From: Singulisphaera sp. GP187
GTDB taxonomy: Bacteria > Planctomycetota > Phycisphaerae > Phycisphaerales > SM1A02
Length of the DNA: 64,000 nucleotides
Reading direction: 5' to 3'
Assembly: GCA_945868805.1 (NCBI GenBank)
Contig: CAMBMO010000002.1
Location: 124,001-188,000, forward strand
Part shown: one piece after another, positions 27,161-36,391 of the stretch
Layout: the number at the start of each line of letters is the position of its first letter
Position numbering within the stretch: position 1 is the first letter of the stretch
Made by a program: the position numbers and the translations under genes
Notes under the pieces: generated by a model
Databases searched by the model: none
Seen by the model: only the letters and a program-made list of their open reading frames with translations
Told to the model about the DNA's origin: nothing

Positions 27161-27457
27161 ATGGACGGCGACCTATCGGTGGATTATCTCGGCGACGGGT
27201 ACTACGCGCTCTTTCGAGACAACGGTGATCGGAGGATCATCGAATGCGTTGCGCCCCGAGTCACAGACATTTTTCGAACAGTCGCGAGGCGATTTGGACA
27301 CGACCATCCCGTCGAGATGTCGTACACCGCGCATCTTGTCTTCAAGCTTGAGGCCGGGATCGATATTGGAACCGACATCTGTGATGGAGCGGAAGGCGAC
27401 ACGGCGGAAGTCGATGTCGAAGGCGATGACATCTTCGGCTCGTCAAGAGACGCTTGA
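27161..27457 (+). CDS. Small acidic protein of unknown function
   Basis: 98 residues. The first half looks like a beta-rich fold (DYLGDGYYALFRDNGDRRIIE, given by its ends DYLGDGYY and GDRRIIE) and the rest is strongly acidic (DIGTDICDGAEGD, VDVEGDDIF). I recognise no family. A strong ribosome site is present seven bases before the ATG. Although it follows the DUF4145 gene by 68 bases, it may have its own promoter. Confidence 0.6.
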   Translation: MDGDLSVDYLGDGYYALFRDNGDRRIIECVAPRVTDIFRTVARRFGHDHPVEMSYTAHLVFKLEAGIDIGTDICDGAEGDTAEVDVEGDDIFGSSRDA

Positions 27458-27458
27458 T

Positions 27459-27482
27459 GACCGAGTGCATAAGGACCGAGTG
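27459..27482. repeat. Short direct repeat just after a stop codon
   Basis: GACCGAGTG occurs at 27459-27467 and again at 27474-27482, a 15-base period. It lies just beyond the TGA stop (27455-27457) of the acidic protein gene and in the spacer to the convergent YccA-like gene. Confidence 0.5.
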
Positions 27483-27533
27483 ATAGCTGGGTCGTCCTCC
27501 CCTCGGAAGCGATCAGTTTTCGCACGATCCGAG

Positions 27534-28355
27534 CTACTTTCGATTGCCGAACATCATCGCGATCCGAAAGACGAGCTTCAGCGCTTCGAGATAGACCCAC
27601 GCGAGCGTCACCACTAACCCGAAGGTCAAGTACCACTCTGCTGATGCTGGCGCGCCGGCGGTGACAGCATCTTGAACCTGTCGGAAGTCGACGATCAGCC
27701 AGAGTGCGGCGACGATCAACACCACGACGTTGATGCCGAGTCCAATCAGTGCTCCGCTTCCCGTATCCCCCGCCGCTCCCATCGACATCCATGACAGGCT
27801 CGCTCCGAAGACGAGGCTCATCACCATTGAGATGAGAAACATAAAGAAGATTCCAAGCGTCACGACTGAGAGGACGGACTGGAACATCGCTCCGCCCTTG
27901 AGGACTCCTGTCCGGAAGAGCGTCAACATCGCAAGCATAAGTCCAACGACGATCACGAAGGCTTGAAGCGCGATCCCACCCGGTACGGCAATCTTGTTCG
28001 TGTCGAGAATTCCCTGGAGCAACATTCCGAGTGCTCCAAGCATGAACCCCTGCGCAACCGAATAGAGAACGGTGATCGAGGCGGCCATACGAGGTGAGCG
28101 CCGCACCAAGAAGATCGCCGCGATCGAAATCGCGAACGACACGAAAAATGCCACCCACATCGCTGCTGGGAATGCCTTCGTGACCGGCACCGCAATTGCG
28201 CCTGAAATCGCCGCCAAGAGCACGCAACCCGCGGTCTTGTTGATGATGCCGGAAACCGTGCAAACACCGGCGCTATGGCCCAAAGCGCCCGATGGACTCA
28301 GTGCTCCGCTGAGCACGCTATCTGCAAGAATTGGATTGGTTGAGACAAGTGACAT
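27534..28355 (-). CDS. Bax inhibitor-1/YccA family membrane protein
   Basis: 273 residues with seven or so membrane helices. The family pattern is visible: a helix after GIINKTAGCVLLAA, VAFFVSFAISIAAIF, SITVLYSVAQGFMLGAL, FVIVVGLMLAMLTLF, ISMVMSLVFGASL, VVVLIVAALWLIVDF and ending in EWYLTFGLVVTLAWVYLE. Such proteins leak or regulate ions and may interact with FtsH-type proteases. ATG 28355 follows AAGGAG by seven bases, which fixes the start. Confidence 0.85.
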   Translation of the reverse strand: MSLVSTNPILADSVLSGALSPSGALGHSAGVCTVSGIINKTAGCVLLAAISGAIAVPVTKAFPAAMWVAFFVSFAISIAAIFLVRRSPRMAASITVLYSVAQGFMLGALGMLLQGILDTNKIAVPGGIALQAFVIVVGLMLAMLTLFRTGVLKGGAMFQSVLSVVTLGIFFMFLISMVMSLVFGASLSWMSMGAAGDTGSGALIGLGINVVVLIVAALWLIVDFRQVQDAVTAGAPASAEWYLTFGLVVTLAWVYLEALKLVFRIAMMFGNRK

Positions 28356-28368
28356 TTGGAGGCTCCTT

Positions 28369-29184
28369 CTATGAATTCTTCTGACCCTGGACTTGGCGCA
28401 TCGCTCGATGGATCTGCTCGACAACGACTTCCTGGTGAGCGAGGCGAAACGTGAAGTCGAACGATACGCCGATGTAGGTTCGCTGCGAACTGTCGAGATG
28501 TGTGTGAACCACTTTTCCCGTCGCCACGATCGGCACGGGATGATCACGCCCAAGCGGAATCTCCAACCAGAAGATTCGATGTCGCCCCAGCACCGCCGAG
28601 TCTTCTGACTCGACGCGAAGCCCAACACCTCCGCCACCGACATTCACGAGCGTGGCTTGAAATTTGGGACCCACCGATGGCATCACAAGTGGCGCGTCAG
28701 GAATCGGCTTCGATGCGACGAAAGCGAGGAATGCCGTGTCATTCGCGGTCTCCGCAGCAACGGTCGTCCGAGGATCAAGCAACGGCCACATGCCGACACT
28801 CGGCAACTGAAGATCGGTCGCTTCGAAGCGCACGAAACGACGAAGGCACCGCTCCACATGATCGGGCAATTCCAATCGCATACACGGGCCACGCGAACCT
28901 GTCGGTCGTTCATCACAGACTTTGCGCGATTTGAACTTCCATCGGTTCTGTCCAATCGTGATCGCGCCGACGAGCGACACACCGTCCTCAATCCGCATCG
29001 TCTTCCCGAGTGCCACGGGCATCTCGACCAGGATGGACTCCTCTTCGAGCGAGACGATTTTCAGTCTCCACACAAGATCGGCGGATCCGGCCGCTTCGAT
29101 CGGATCGATCTTCGATGACTCTGGCGTTTCAGCTCGCGCGACGGAAATTTCGAGCGTGCCCCCCCGCTCGAAGACTTGTTGCAT
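28369..29184 (-). CDS. PilZ-domain protein, YcgR-like
   Basis: 271 residues. The first half is a YcgR-N-like beta domain (ILVEMPVALGKTMRIEDG). The second is PilZ: an Arg-rich motif RCLRRFVRFEA near residue 140, and NVGGGGVGLRVES near 205 in place of the usual Asp/Asn-x-Ser-x2-Gly. Both motifs are somewhat degenerate, so binding of cyclic di-GMP is likely but not certain. YcgR homologues act as motility or secretion brakes. ATG 29184 is preceded by a weak GGAAGAG. It is not next to flagellar genes. Confidence 0.72.
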   Translation of the reverse strand: MQQVFERGGTLEISVARAETPESSKIDPIEAAGSADLVWRLKIVSLEEESILVEMPVALGKTMRIEDGVSLVGAITIGQNRWKFKSRKVCDERPTGSRGPCMRLELPDHVERCLRRFVRFEATDLQLPSVGMWPLLDPRTTVAAETANDTAFLAFVASKPIPDAPLVMPSVGPKFQATLVNVGGGGVGLRVESEDSAVLGRHRIFWLEIPLGRDHPVPIVATGKVVHTHLDSSQRTYIGVSFDFTFRLAHQEVVVEQIHRAMRQVQGQKNS

Positions 29185-29266
29185 GCTTCTCTTCCACTCC
29201 GCTGTTCGTGATCTCGATGCTGGCATTCGTCGCGATGATACTCGTGCGTGGCTGAGGATCGACAGG

Positions 29267-29689
29267 TCAAGAGGAGCAGCGAACAATCCAGGTGGCCAGC
29301 GACAAACCGACGATGACCAACGCCGTGACCATGCCGGTTTGAACCATGACTCGTCCAAACGTGTTCAAGCAACCCACCCGACCGAGTCGTTTGGCACCCT
29401 CGTCCTCTTCGCCAACATCGACGGCGTCCCAATCGACGCTATCGGCAAGAAACTTGTTCGCGCGCAGGGCGGACTTCGCCCGCTCAAGATCGCAGGCACG
29501 AACCTGCACCGGAACACCGCCGAGCAATCGACTTCCAACTCCATCGAACCCAAACGCTTGGATCGCGGTGCCGAAAACTGCGACTTCGATCTCGCGATCG
29601 CGCAAGATCGCGGCAACCGCCTGTGCCTCGAACTCGCTCGACGCCAGATGAACCGTCACCAACCTCGAGTCGTCGGATGCGTCACTCAT
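29267..29689 (-). CDS. DUF2007 protein with a C-terminal membrane helix
   Basis: 140 residues. The N-terminal 70 residues match DUF2007, a small domain proposed for signal transduction: VTVHLASSEFEAQAVAAIL, then a loop and GGVPVQVRACDLERAKSAL. After an acidic linker the C terminus forms one hydrophobic helix (VMVQTGMVTALVIVGLSLATW, ends VMVQTG and SLATW), so it is probably membrane anchored. ATG 29689 overlaps the stop of the upstream gene (ATGA), so they are coupled. Confidence 0.75.
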   Translation of the reverse strand: MSDASDDSRLVTVHLASSEFEAQAVAAILRDREIEVAVFGTAIQAFGFDGVGSRLLGGVPVQVRACDLERAKSALRANKFLADSVDWDAVDVGEEDEGAKRLGRVGCLNTFGRVMVQTGMVTALVIVGLSLATWIVRCSS

Positions 29690-31053
29690 GATTGTGGATC
29701 TTTCGCAGCGGATCCGTCGTCAACGCCCCGCACTCGATCGACCGCCGCGAGCAGCGCTTCGATATCGTCCGGGTCGAAGATCTCATCGCCAATCTCCACT
29801 CGCCAGTCTGTCACATCCGCAGTCGCAATCGACAACTGCGTCCCTGGATCGAGGTCGGTTCGGGTGATGGGGCGATCGATGACGGTAATCGTGATCGACT
29901 CGTGATCGATTCGCTCGACCGCGAACCACGACTGCTCGATGCGTGGTTCGTTCGACCCTGGTACGGGAGCCTGCACTGTGAACCCCGATCTCGCGATCTG
30001 CTGCCAAGTCGGATTTCCGGTACGGATCAAGCTGGCAAACGCGGTTGCAAACATTCCCCAAGTCGATCTTGCCCGACGCTCTGACGCACGCACACTGTGC
30101 TGAGTCATGTAGAGCACCGCTCGACCTGCTGCGATCCGCTCTACGACCTCGCGAGGCCAGATCCAAATCGGACGATAGCGGCCAACCGGCGATGGCGCGC
30201 AAACTGCGGCTCGAACGAGGGAAAACTCGACGAGTCCATGAGAGCGCGCCTGAACTCTCCATGGCTCAGATCCCGCGGACAAGGCACCAATGAATTCGGA
30301 AGTTTCACTAGCCGGTTTCAGGACAATTGATAGATCGTCGCCGACCTCCACCATTTCACCCGGTTGGGGTATGTCGTTCTCGAGGAGCAAACCAGCCATC
30401 GTGTGAATCAGCACCGCCGCAGATTCCGCCAAGTCATTCGGTACCTCTGCCATTTCGAGTTCCGGGATTCCGCAACGCGCAAGTCCGTGAGTTCCGAGCA
30501 GAACCAGATTCTGATCGCCCTCTGGGAGCGCTTCGTAGCGACCGAGTCGCCACAAGAATCGCTCCACGGGTCCCGAGTCTTCGGCAAGAAACTCGCGGTC
30601 GATTCTTCGGCGGGGATAGACCTCCCCTGTGATCACATCGAGAATCGAAACAACATCGGGGAGCGCGCCTCCAAGCAATCCGACGCACATGAAGTACTCC
30701 TCGGCTGGCTCTTCGGCCGAGAGAATCGTCTGGAGTCGAATCACCCATGGGGCACGAGCGGCCTCGTCGCCAATTTGGGCTCGGTCGCGCGGAGCCAATT
30801 CGCGCGCAGCTTCGCACCAAATCACCAATCCCGACTCGACACCAGGAATCTGTACTCCAAAGGCCCAGATCGCATCGTCTTCTGTTTCAATTGGTTCGAT
30901 CGGCGTCTTCGATCCAACCCACGCAGCAACCGCAGTTGAAAACTCCGCACCCGACAGCGCTTCTTGGTGTGGCCAAAACGCAACGAATCCGCTCTCTTGC
31001 GGCTCGACATTCCAATCGCCATCTGAACTTGTATCGGAATCGTCTTCGGACAT
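29686..31053 (-). CDS. Hypothetical protein, DUF2314-like C terminus
   Basis: About 455 residues, acidic. The C-terminal 130 residues (WFAVERIDHESITITV, ITRTDLDPGTQLSI, DVTDWRVEIGD) fit the DUF2314 pattern, and the N-terminal part (FWPHQEALSGAEFSTAV) may be the DUF4026 domain that often precedes it. Neither domain has a known function. I chose ATG 31053 (MSEDDSD); an extended frame with 16 more residues is possible. The stop overlaps the DUF2007 gene start, so the two are cotranslated. Confidence 0.6.
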   Translation of the reverse strand: MSEDDSDTSSDGDWNVEPQESGFVAFWPHQEALSGAEFSTAVAAWVGSKTPIEPIETEDDAIWAFGVQIPGVESGLVIWCEAARELAPRDRAQIGDEAARAPWVIRLQTILSAEEPAEEYFMCVGLLGGALPDVVSILDVITGEVYPRRRIDREFLAEDSGPVERFLWRLGRYEALPEGDQNLVLLGTHGLARCGIPELEMAEVPNDLAESAAVLIHTMAGLLLENDIPQPGEMVEVGDDLSIVLKPASETSEFIGALSAGSEPWRVQARSHGLVEFSLVRAAVCAPSPVGRYRPIWIWPREVVERIAAGRAVLYMTQHSVRASERRARSTWGMFATAFASLIRTGNPTWQQIARSGFTVQAPVPGSNEPRIEQSWFAVERIDHESITITVIDRPITRTDLDPGTQLSIATADVTDWRVEIGDEIFDPDDIEALLAAVDRVRGVDDGSAAKDPQS

Positions 31054-31129
31054 CGGCAGGATGCTCGTATCAATCGTACGCACGCACAATACAGGAACCA
31101 ACTCGTCGATCGGAGGATCGAACTCTCGC

Positions 31130-33925
31130 TCAGACCAAGAGATTTACCATTCGATTCGGCACGATGATCGCCTTTCGTGGCGCTCGTCCTTCAAGCAGCT
31201 CCTGAACCTTTGGATCCGACAGGACGATTCTCTCGATCTCCGCCGCATCGGCGCCACTGGGAACAGCGACACGCGCGCGAATCTTCCCTTGAATCTGCAC
31301 TGGCATCTCAATCGAATCGTCTGTCAGCATTGCTGGATCGACAGCCGGCCATGAAGCCTCCCTCGCACTGCCCTGCGCGCCGATTCTCAGCCAAAGCTCC
31401 TCTGCGATGTGCGGGGCGAAGGGAGAAAGCGCGCAAAGGAATCGACGCATTTGATCTTCGGTCAACCCTCCATCGCTCGGATCTTTCATCTGCGTCGGTC
31501 TCGTCGCCGCATTGACCATTTCGATGAGCGCGGCAATCGCGGTGTTCATCGCCAACCGTTCGATGTCCTGCGCGACTTTGTGAATTGTCCGATGCAAACG
31601 ACGCTCGATATCTGCGTTCGCCTCGCGTGCGAGCGTGACTGAACCTGATCGCTCATCGATGGCGAGTCGCCAGACACGTTGAAGGAAGCGAAAGACACCC
31701 GCGATGTCTCGCGTATTCCACGGCTTGGAATCCGCGAGGGGTCCCATGTACATCTCGTAGAGGCGCATCGTGTCTGCACCAAATTCGGCAACGACTTCGT
31801 CCGTAGTCACCACATTTTTTAAACTCTTCGACATCTTGGCGATCACACGCTTCACCGAACCGCCCGTCGCGATTTCGATCCATCCGCCTTCCACTTCGCG
31901 CACTTGATCCGTCGGTACGAGCGAACCATCGACGCGCTCGAATGCGTAGCTCGTGATCATCCCCTGATGAAAGAGCTTCGCGAACGGTTCGGGGGTTCCC
32001 ACTTCACCGAGGTCGAAGAGCATCTTGTGCCAGAAGCGTGCATAGAGCAAGTGCAAGACCGCGTGCTCCGATCCACCGATATAGAGGTCGACCCCTCGGT
32101 CGCCCATCCAATATCGTTCTGCTTCCTTGCCGACAAATCGTGTCGAATTCTTTGGATCGCAGTAGCGCAGGTAGTACCAGCACGATCCAGCCCATCCAGG
32201 CATCGTGTTGATTTCCCGTCGGACAGGTGTCGACGGAGCGAGCAGATTCGAATCAACCCCCGCCTCTCCAGCAGTTGTCTGCACCCATTCGATTGCCTTT
32301 CCGAGTGGTGGAGTCGGATGGTCGCTCTGCACTGGCGCGTAGTCATCGAGAGCAGGAAGTCGAACTGGCAACGACGACTCCGCGACGGGAAAGTGCATTC
32401 CTCGATCGTCGAAAACGACCGGAAATGGCTCGCCCCAATATCGCTGTCGACTGAAGAGCCAGTCACGCAGACGAAACTGAACGCGATGAGCGCCAAACCC
32501 AGAAGCTCCGAGCCACTTGATCATTTTCGCGGTCGCTTCATTCGTCGGGAGCCCGTCGATTGCAACCTGATCGTTCCGCGAGTTGCAAGCGATACCGGGT
32601 TCGCTCGTCGCAACTTCGCCTGTCCACTCGCTACCGTCCGAAGCCGAGACAACATCTCTGATGGGAAGATTAAAAGTCTTGGCGAATGCGAAGTCGCGCT
32701 CGTCGTGAGCGGGGACAGCCATGATCGCACCAGTTCCGTACGCCATCAATACATAATCCGCAGTCCAGACTGGGATTGACTCTCCCGTCGCAGGATTTCT
32801 CGCAACCACGCCCAGTGACACACCAGTCTTCACTCGACTCTCCGCCTGCCGATCAATATCCGATCGATTGCGAGACCAGGTCACATAGTCACGGAGATCT
32901 TGGCGTGTCGCGTCGCGTGCCTGCACCCATTCAACGAGCGGATGTTCTGGAGCAACGACCATGTATGTCGCGCCGAAAAGCGTGTCCGGTCGAGTCGTGA
33001 AGACGGCGAGCGCCCCAAACCCCTCGATGGCAAACCGGACTTCCGCCCCCTCGCTACGACCGATCCATCCAGCCTGCATGGCACGAGTCGAGTCGGGCCA
33101 TTCCACGAGCGCGAGATCATCGAGCAATCTCTGCGCATACGCCGTGATTCGAAACATCCACTGACGCAGTGGCATCCGAAAGACTGCGTGTCCGCCCCGC
33201 TCGCTCCGCCCATCGATGATCTCTTCGTTGGCGAGGACCGTCCCAAGTGCCGGGCACCAATTCACAGTCTGAAAGCCGAGGTAAGCAAGTCGATGCGTAT
33301 CCAAGTGCGCCTGTCGCTGCATGGGAGTGCACGACACCCAGGGAATCTCGACGCCATCGATCGAGATCATGCGATTCTCCTTCGCGATCAGTTCTTCAAG
33401 TTGAGCGATCGGACGAGCGCGTTGTTGGACCGAGTCGTAGTACGCGTGATACGCACGAAGCCAGATCGACTGCGTCCATCGGTAGTACTCAGGATCGATC
33501 GTCCCGAATTCCCGGGACCAGTCGTACGCGAAACCAAGTCGCTGCAGTTGCCGCCGAAAGTTGTCGATTGCTGCGCGCGTCGTGACTGCAGGGTGCACTC
33601 CCGTCTGCACTGCGTACTGCTCCGCAGGCAGTCCGAACGCGTCCCATCCCATTGGATGAAGGACATTGAATCCGCGCATAGTCTTGTACCGCGAAACGAT
33701 GTCAGTTGCGGTGTATCCCTCGGGATGCCCCACATGCAATCCCGCCCCCGATGGATAGGGAAACATGTCGAGGATGTAGTACTTCGGCTTCGCGATTGAA
33801 AAACCAGGATCGCCCGGATTGGGTGCGCGAAATGCCTGATCCGCCAGCCATCGAGACTGCCAACGACTCTCGATCTCGCCCGCGCAGAGCGCGTCGTATC
33901 GATATGGGGTTTCGATCTCTGACAT
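31130..33925 (-). CDS. leuS: Leucyl-tRNA synthetase
   Basis: 931 residues. PYPSGAGLHVGHPEGY holds the HIGH motif near residue 65, KYYILDMFPYPSG is before it, and AKMSKSLKNVV near residue 697 is KMSKS. The editing CP1 domain (about 225-430) carries TTRPDTLFGATYMVVAPEH (ends TTRPDTLF and VVAPEH) and a conserved GTGAIMAVPAHDERD. The anticodon-binding domain follows. It charges tRNA-Leu in translation. A full-length bacterial form. It begins with ATG 33925 without a strong ribosome site. Confidence 0.98.
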   Translation of the reverse strand: MSEIETPYRYDALCAGEIESRWQSRWLADQAFRAPNPGDPGFSIAKPKYYILDMFPYPSGAGLHVGHPEGYTATDIVSRYKTMRGFNVLHPMGWDAFGLPAEQYAVQTGVHPAVTTRAAIDNFRRQLQRLGFAYDWSREFGTIDPEYYRWTQSIWLRAYHAYYDSVQQRARPIAQLEELIAKENRMISIDGVEIPWVSCTPMQRQAHLDTHRLAYLGFQTVNWCPALGTVLANEEIIDGRSERGGHAVFRMPLRQWMFRITAYAQRLLDDLALVEWPDSTRAMQAGWIGRSEGAEVRFAIEGFGALAVFTTRPDTLFGATYMVVAPEHPLVEWVQARDATRQDLRDYVTWSRNRSDIDRQAESRVKTGVSLGVVARNPATGESIPVWTADYVLMAYGTGAIMAVPAHDERDFAFAKTFNLPIRDVVSASDGSEWTGEVATSEPGIACNSRNDQVAIDGLPTNEATAKMIKWLGASGFGAHRVQFRLRDWLFSRQRYWGEPFPVVFDDRGMHFPVAESSLPVRLPALDDYAPVQSDHPTPPLGKAIEWVQTTAGEAGVDSNLLAPSTPVRREINTMPGWAGSCWYYLRYCDPKNSTRFVGKEAERYWMGDRGVDLYIGGSEHAVLHLLYARFWHKMLFDLGEVGTPEPFAKLFHQGMITSYAFERVDGSLVPTDQVREVEGGWIEIATGGSVKRVIAKMSKSLKNVVTTDEVVAEFGADTMRLYEMYMGPLADSKPWNTRDIAGVFRFLQRVWRLAIDERSGSVTLAREANADIERRLHRTIHKVAQDIERLAMNTAIAALIEMVNAATRPTQMKDPSDGGLTEDQMRRFLCALSPFAPHIAEELWLRIGAQGSAREASWPAVDPAMLTDDSIEMPVQIQGKIRARVAVPSGADAAEIERIVLSDPKVQELLEGRAPRKAIIVPNRMVNLLV

Positions 33926-33981
33926 GGAAACGCGAGTCTATAGAGAGCAGGATCGTCGGATCAGGCGCGCGAAGATGCGCA

Positions 33982-35532
33982 TTAAACCGGCTGAGTTGTG
34001 CGCATCTTGAAGCCCACCTGCTCCTGAAGAAACTTCATCGCGTCGCCTACGACATAAAAGCTTCCTGTCACGCAGACCAAATCGTCCTGACTCGTCGCTC
34101 GGAGCGCCAACAGGATCGCCTCGCCGGCGGTTCGCGCGACCTGGCTCATCTTGCCACTGCGCTCTTGGAAGAGCCTTTGCAACTCGTATGGATCGGCCGC
34201 ACGAGGATTCCCCGTCGCCCGCGTAAAGATCACTTTGTCCGCGCCGAGATTCAGTCGATCGAGCATCTCGCCAACATCCTTGTCCTGGCAGCAACCGAAG
34301 ACACACACCATGCTGTCGTAGGGCACATGTGCGCCGACGCAACGCATAAGCGCGTTGAGGCTCGCAGGGTTGTGCGCTCCATCAATCAGGATTCGCGGTC
34401 GATCGCTGATGAGATCCATCCGACCCATCAGTCGGGTCTTGGCGAGTCCGCCCGTCACCAGATGCTCTGGGCAGTCGAACCCTGCTGCACGAACACATTC
34501 AATCGCGGCGAGCGCAAGTCCGCAGTTTGTCGCCTGATGTTCGCCTGGAAGCGGAACAGGGAGATGCTCGATTCGAGATTGCTTGGTGTAGTAGCAGACA
34601 CGCGTGTGTGGTCCAAGTTCTGGCGATGTACAGAATCGACTCGAGAATTCGATGTCCTTGTTGACGATTCGAAGTTCCGCGCCCACCTTTTCTGCCACCT
34701 CGACGAAGACTCGGTTCACTTCTGGTTGTGCATCGAAGATGATCGCTGGAACCCCTCGCTTGAATATCCCCGCCTTTTCGCGGGCAATCTTTGGCAACGT
34801 GTCTCCAAGAATGCGCATGTGATCAAAGTCAATCGTGGTCACGACGGTGACAAGCGGAGTCAAGACATTCGTCGAATCCAGACGACCTCCGAGCCCCACT
34901 TCAACCACCGCAATATCGACCGCTTCATCCGCGAAGTACTTGAACGCCATTGCAGTCATTGCTTCGAAGAATGTCGGTTCGACCTTTGCTTTCGCCGCGG
35001 CTTGCTGGACCTTCTTCGCCATCTCGACCATCGCAGGCTTGGTGATCAGTCGATTGCCGATCGAAATCCGCTCCCGCACATCGACGAAATGGGGGCTCGT
35101 GTAGAGGCCCACCGTGTACCCGCACTCGGTCAACATGTGCGAAATCATCGCGCAAGTCGAGCCTTTTCCGACGGTTCCCGCGACATGCACCGCCTTAATC
35201 GCCTCGTGAGGATTCCCCATCGCCGCGAGCAACGCCCGCATGCGATCGAGTTTGAAGGTTCCCTCGTCGTACTTCACGACGCGCATGCGCTCGATATCGG
35301 GACGATCGGAAAGCCACTTGAGTGCCGCCTGATACCCACTGATTTCCACCTTCGCAGCCACGGCCACGACCGACTTTGCAACATCCTTCGTCCCCTTTGC
35401 GACTGACTTCGCCCCTTCGGAACTACCGCGCACGGGCTTGGGAGCTCTCGTTTCAGTCACAACTGGCTTCGCGCCCGCCTTCGAAGGTGATGACGACCGC
35501 GAACCTGTCCGACCGAGTGGCTTGCTATTCAT
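33982..35532 (-). CDS. folC: Folylpolyglutamate synthase / dihydrofolate synthase with N-terminal extension
   Basis: 516 residues. The FolC P-loop is AGTVGKGSTC near residue 118, then SPHFVDVRERI, EPTFFEAMTAMAF, EVGLGGRLDSTN, TIDFDHMRILGDTL, AREKAGIF and GAHNPASLNAL. The core is complete. The first 70 residues form an Ala/Lys/Ser-rich extension (KSVAKGTKDVAKS) not usual in the family. The enzyme adds glutamate to folates, or to dihydropteroate. It is divergent from the LOG gene by 27 bases. Confidence 0.94.
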   Translation of the reverse strand: MNSKPLGRTGSRSSSPSKAGAKPVVTETRAPKPVRGSSEGAKSVAKGTKDVAKSVVAVAAKVEISGYQAALKWLSDRPDIERMRVVKYDEGTFKLDRMRALLAAMGNPHEAIKAVHVAGTVGKGSTCAMISHMLTECGYTVGLYTSPHFVDVRERISIGNRLITKPAMVEMAKKVQQAAAKAKVEPTFFEAMTAMAFKYFADEAVDIAVVEVGLGGRLDSTNVLTPLVTVVTTIDFDHMRILGDTLPKIAREKAGIFKRGVPAIIFDAQPEVNRVFVEVAEKVGAELRIVNKDIEFSSRFCTSPELGPHTRVCYYTKQSRIEHLPVPLPGEHQATNCGLALAAIECVRAAGFDCPEHLVTGGLAKTRLMGRMDLISDRPRILIDGAHNPASLNALMRCVGAHVPYDSMVCVFGCCQDKDVGEMLDRLNLGADKVIFTRATGNPRAADPYELQRLFQERSGKMSQVARTAGEAILLALRATSQDDLVCVTGSFYVVGDAMKFLQEQVGFKMRTTQPV

Positions 35533-35559
35533 AGGACTTTGAGTGTAGTCCTCTCCCCA

Positions 35560-36345
35560 ATGGAATCCAAACACATCAAAGATGCGTTGCAACACGAGGC
35601 CTGGAGAGCCCTCCGAATCATGAGCGAATTCGTCGATGCGACCGACACATTGGTCCGAATCGGCCCTGCGGTCGCAGTCTTCGGCTCTGCGCGGACCCGT
35701 CCGGAGAAGCCAGAGTTCTCGCAGGCGGTCGACTGCGGCAAACTTCTCGTGCAACGCGGCTTCGCGGTGATCACGGGTGGTGGGCCGGGCATTATGGAGG
35801 CCGTGAACAAGGGAGCGGTCGAATCCGGTGGCGTTTCAGTCGGCTTGAACATTTCACTTCCGTTCGAGCAGAAACCAAATCCGTACCAGAGCATCGAATT
35901 GACCTTTCGATACTTCTTCGTTCGCAAAGTGATGTTCGTGAAACATGCTCGCGGCTTCATCATCTTTCCAGGTGGCTTCGGAACGATGGATGAACTCTTC
36001 GAATCGCTGACACTCATCCAGACGTTGAAGATCGTTCCGTTTCCGGTCGTGTTGATCGGCAAGAAATTTTGGCAACCCTTGCTCGACTGGATGCGCACGA
36101 CTCTTTGCGAAGAGCACGCCACGATTTCAGCGGAAGATTTCGAGATTTTCCGAGTGACGGACGACGTGCGCGAGGCCGTCGACATCGTCCATGAAGTGCA
36201 TTCGGGAAAGCGACTCTGGGCACCGAAGCTTCCGAGGTTCGCCTCCGACCCGCCGCTCGCAGATGAAGAGGGAATTCGCTCGGGAGTCCATCCGCGAAGA
36301 CATCTTCAAGGAGACGCGTCTCTGGGAATCGACAATCTTGAATAG
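35560..36345 (+). CDS. LOG family nucleotide 5'-monophosphate nucleosidase
   Basis: About 261 residues. Motifs of the LOG/TIGR00730 family: VAVFGSARTRPE, VITGGGPGIMEAVNKGA, FRYFFVRKVMFVKHARGF, and PGGFGTMDELFE, the last with the catalytic Glu. Family members cleave AMP-type nucleotides or, in cytokinin-making organisms, release free cytokinin. ATG 35560 was chosen; a TTG at 35539 could extend it by seven residues. It faces folC across a very short spacer. Confidence 0.88.
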   Translation: MESKHIKDALQHEAWRALRIMSEFVDATDTLVRIGPAVAVFGSARTRPEKPEFSQAVDCGKLLVQRGFAVITGGGPGIMEAVNKGAVESGGVSVGLNISLPFEQKPNPYQSIELTFRYFFVRKVMFVKHARGFIIFPGGFGTMDELFESLTLIQTLKIVPFPVVLIGKKFWQPLLDWMRTTLCEEHATISAEDFEIFRVTDDVREAVDIVHEVHSGKRLWAPKLPRFASDPPLADEEGIRSGVHPRRHLQGDASLGIDNLE

Positions 36346-36391
36346 TCGAGTCCCCGAGATCGATCCATTCCCATCCGCCAATCAGCGGCGC

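Noticed and set aside
33706..35406. Plus-strand open frame of about 566 codons opposite leuS and folC
   Set aside because: Antisense to clear enzymes and with no recognisable domain or signal.
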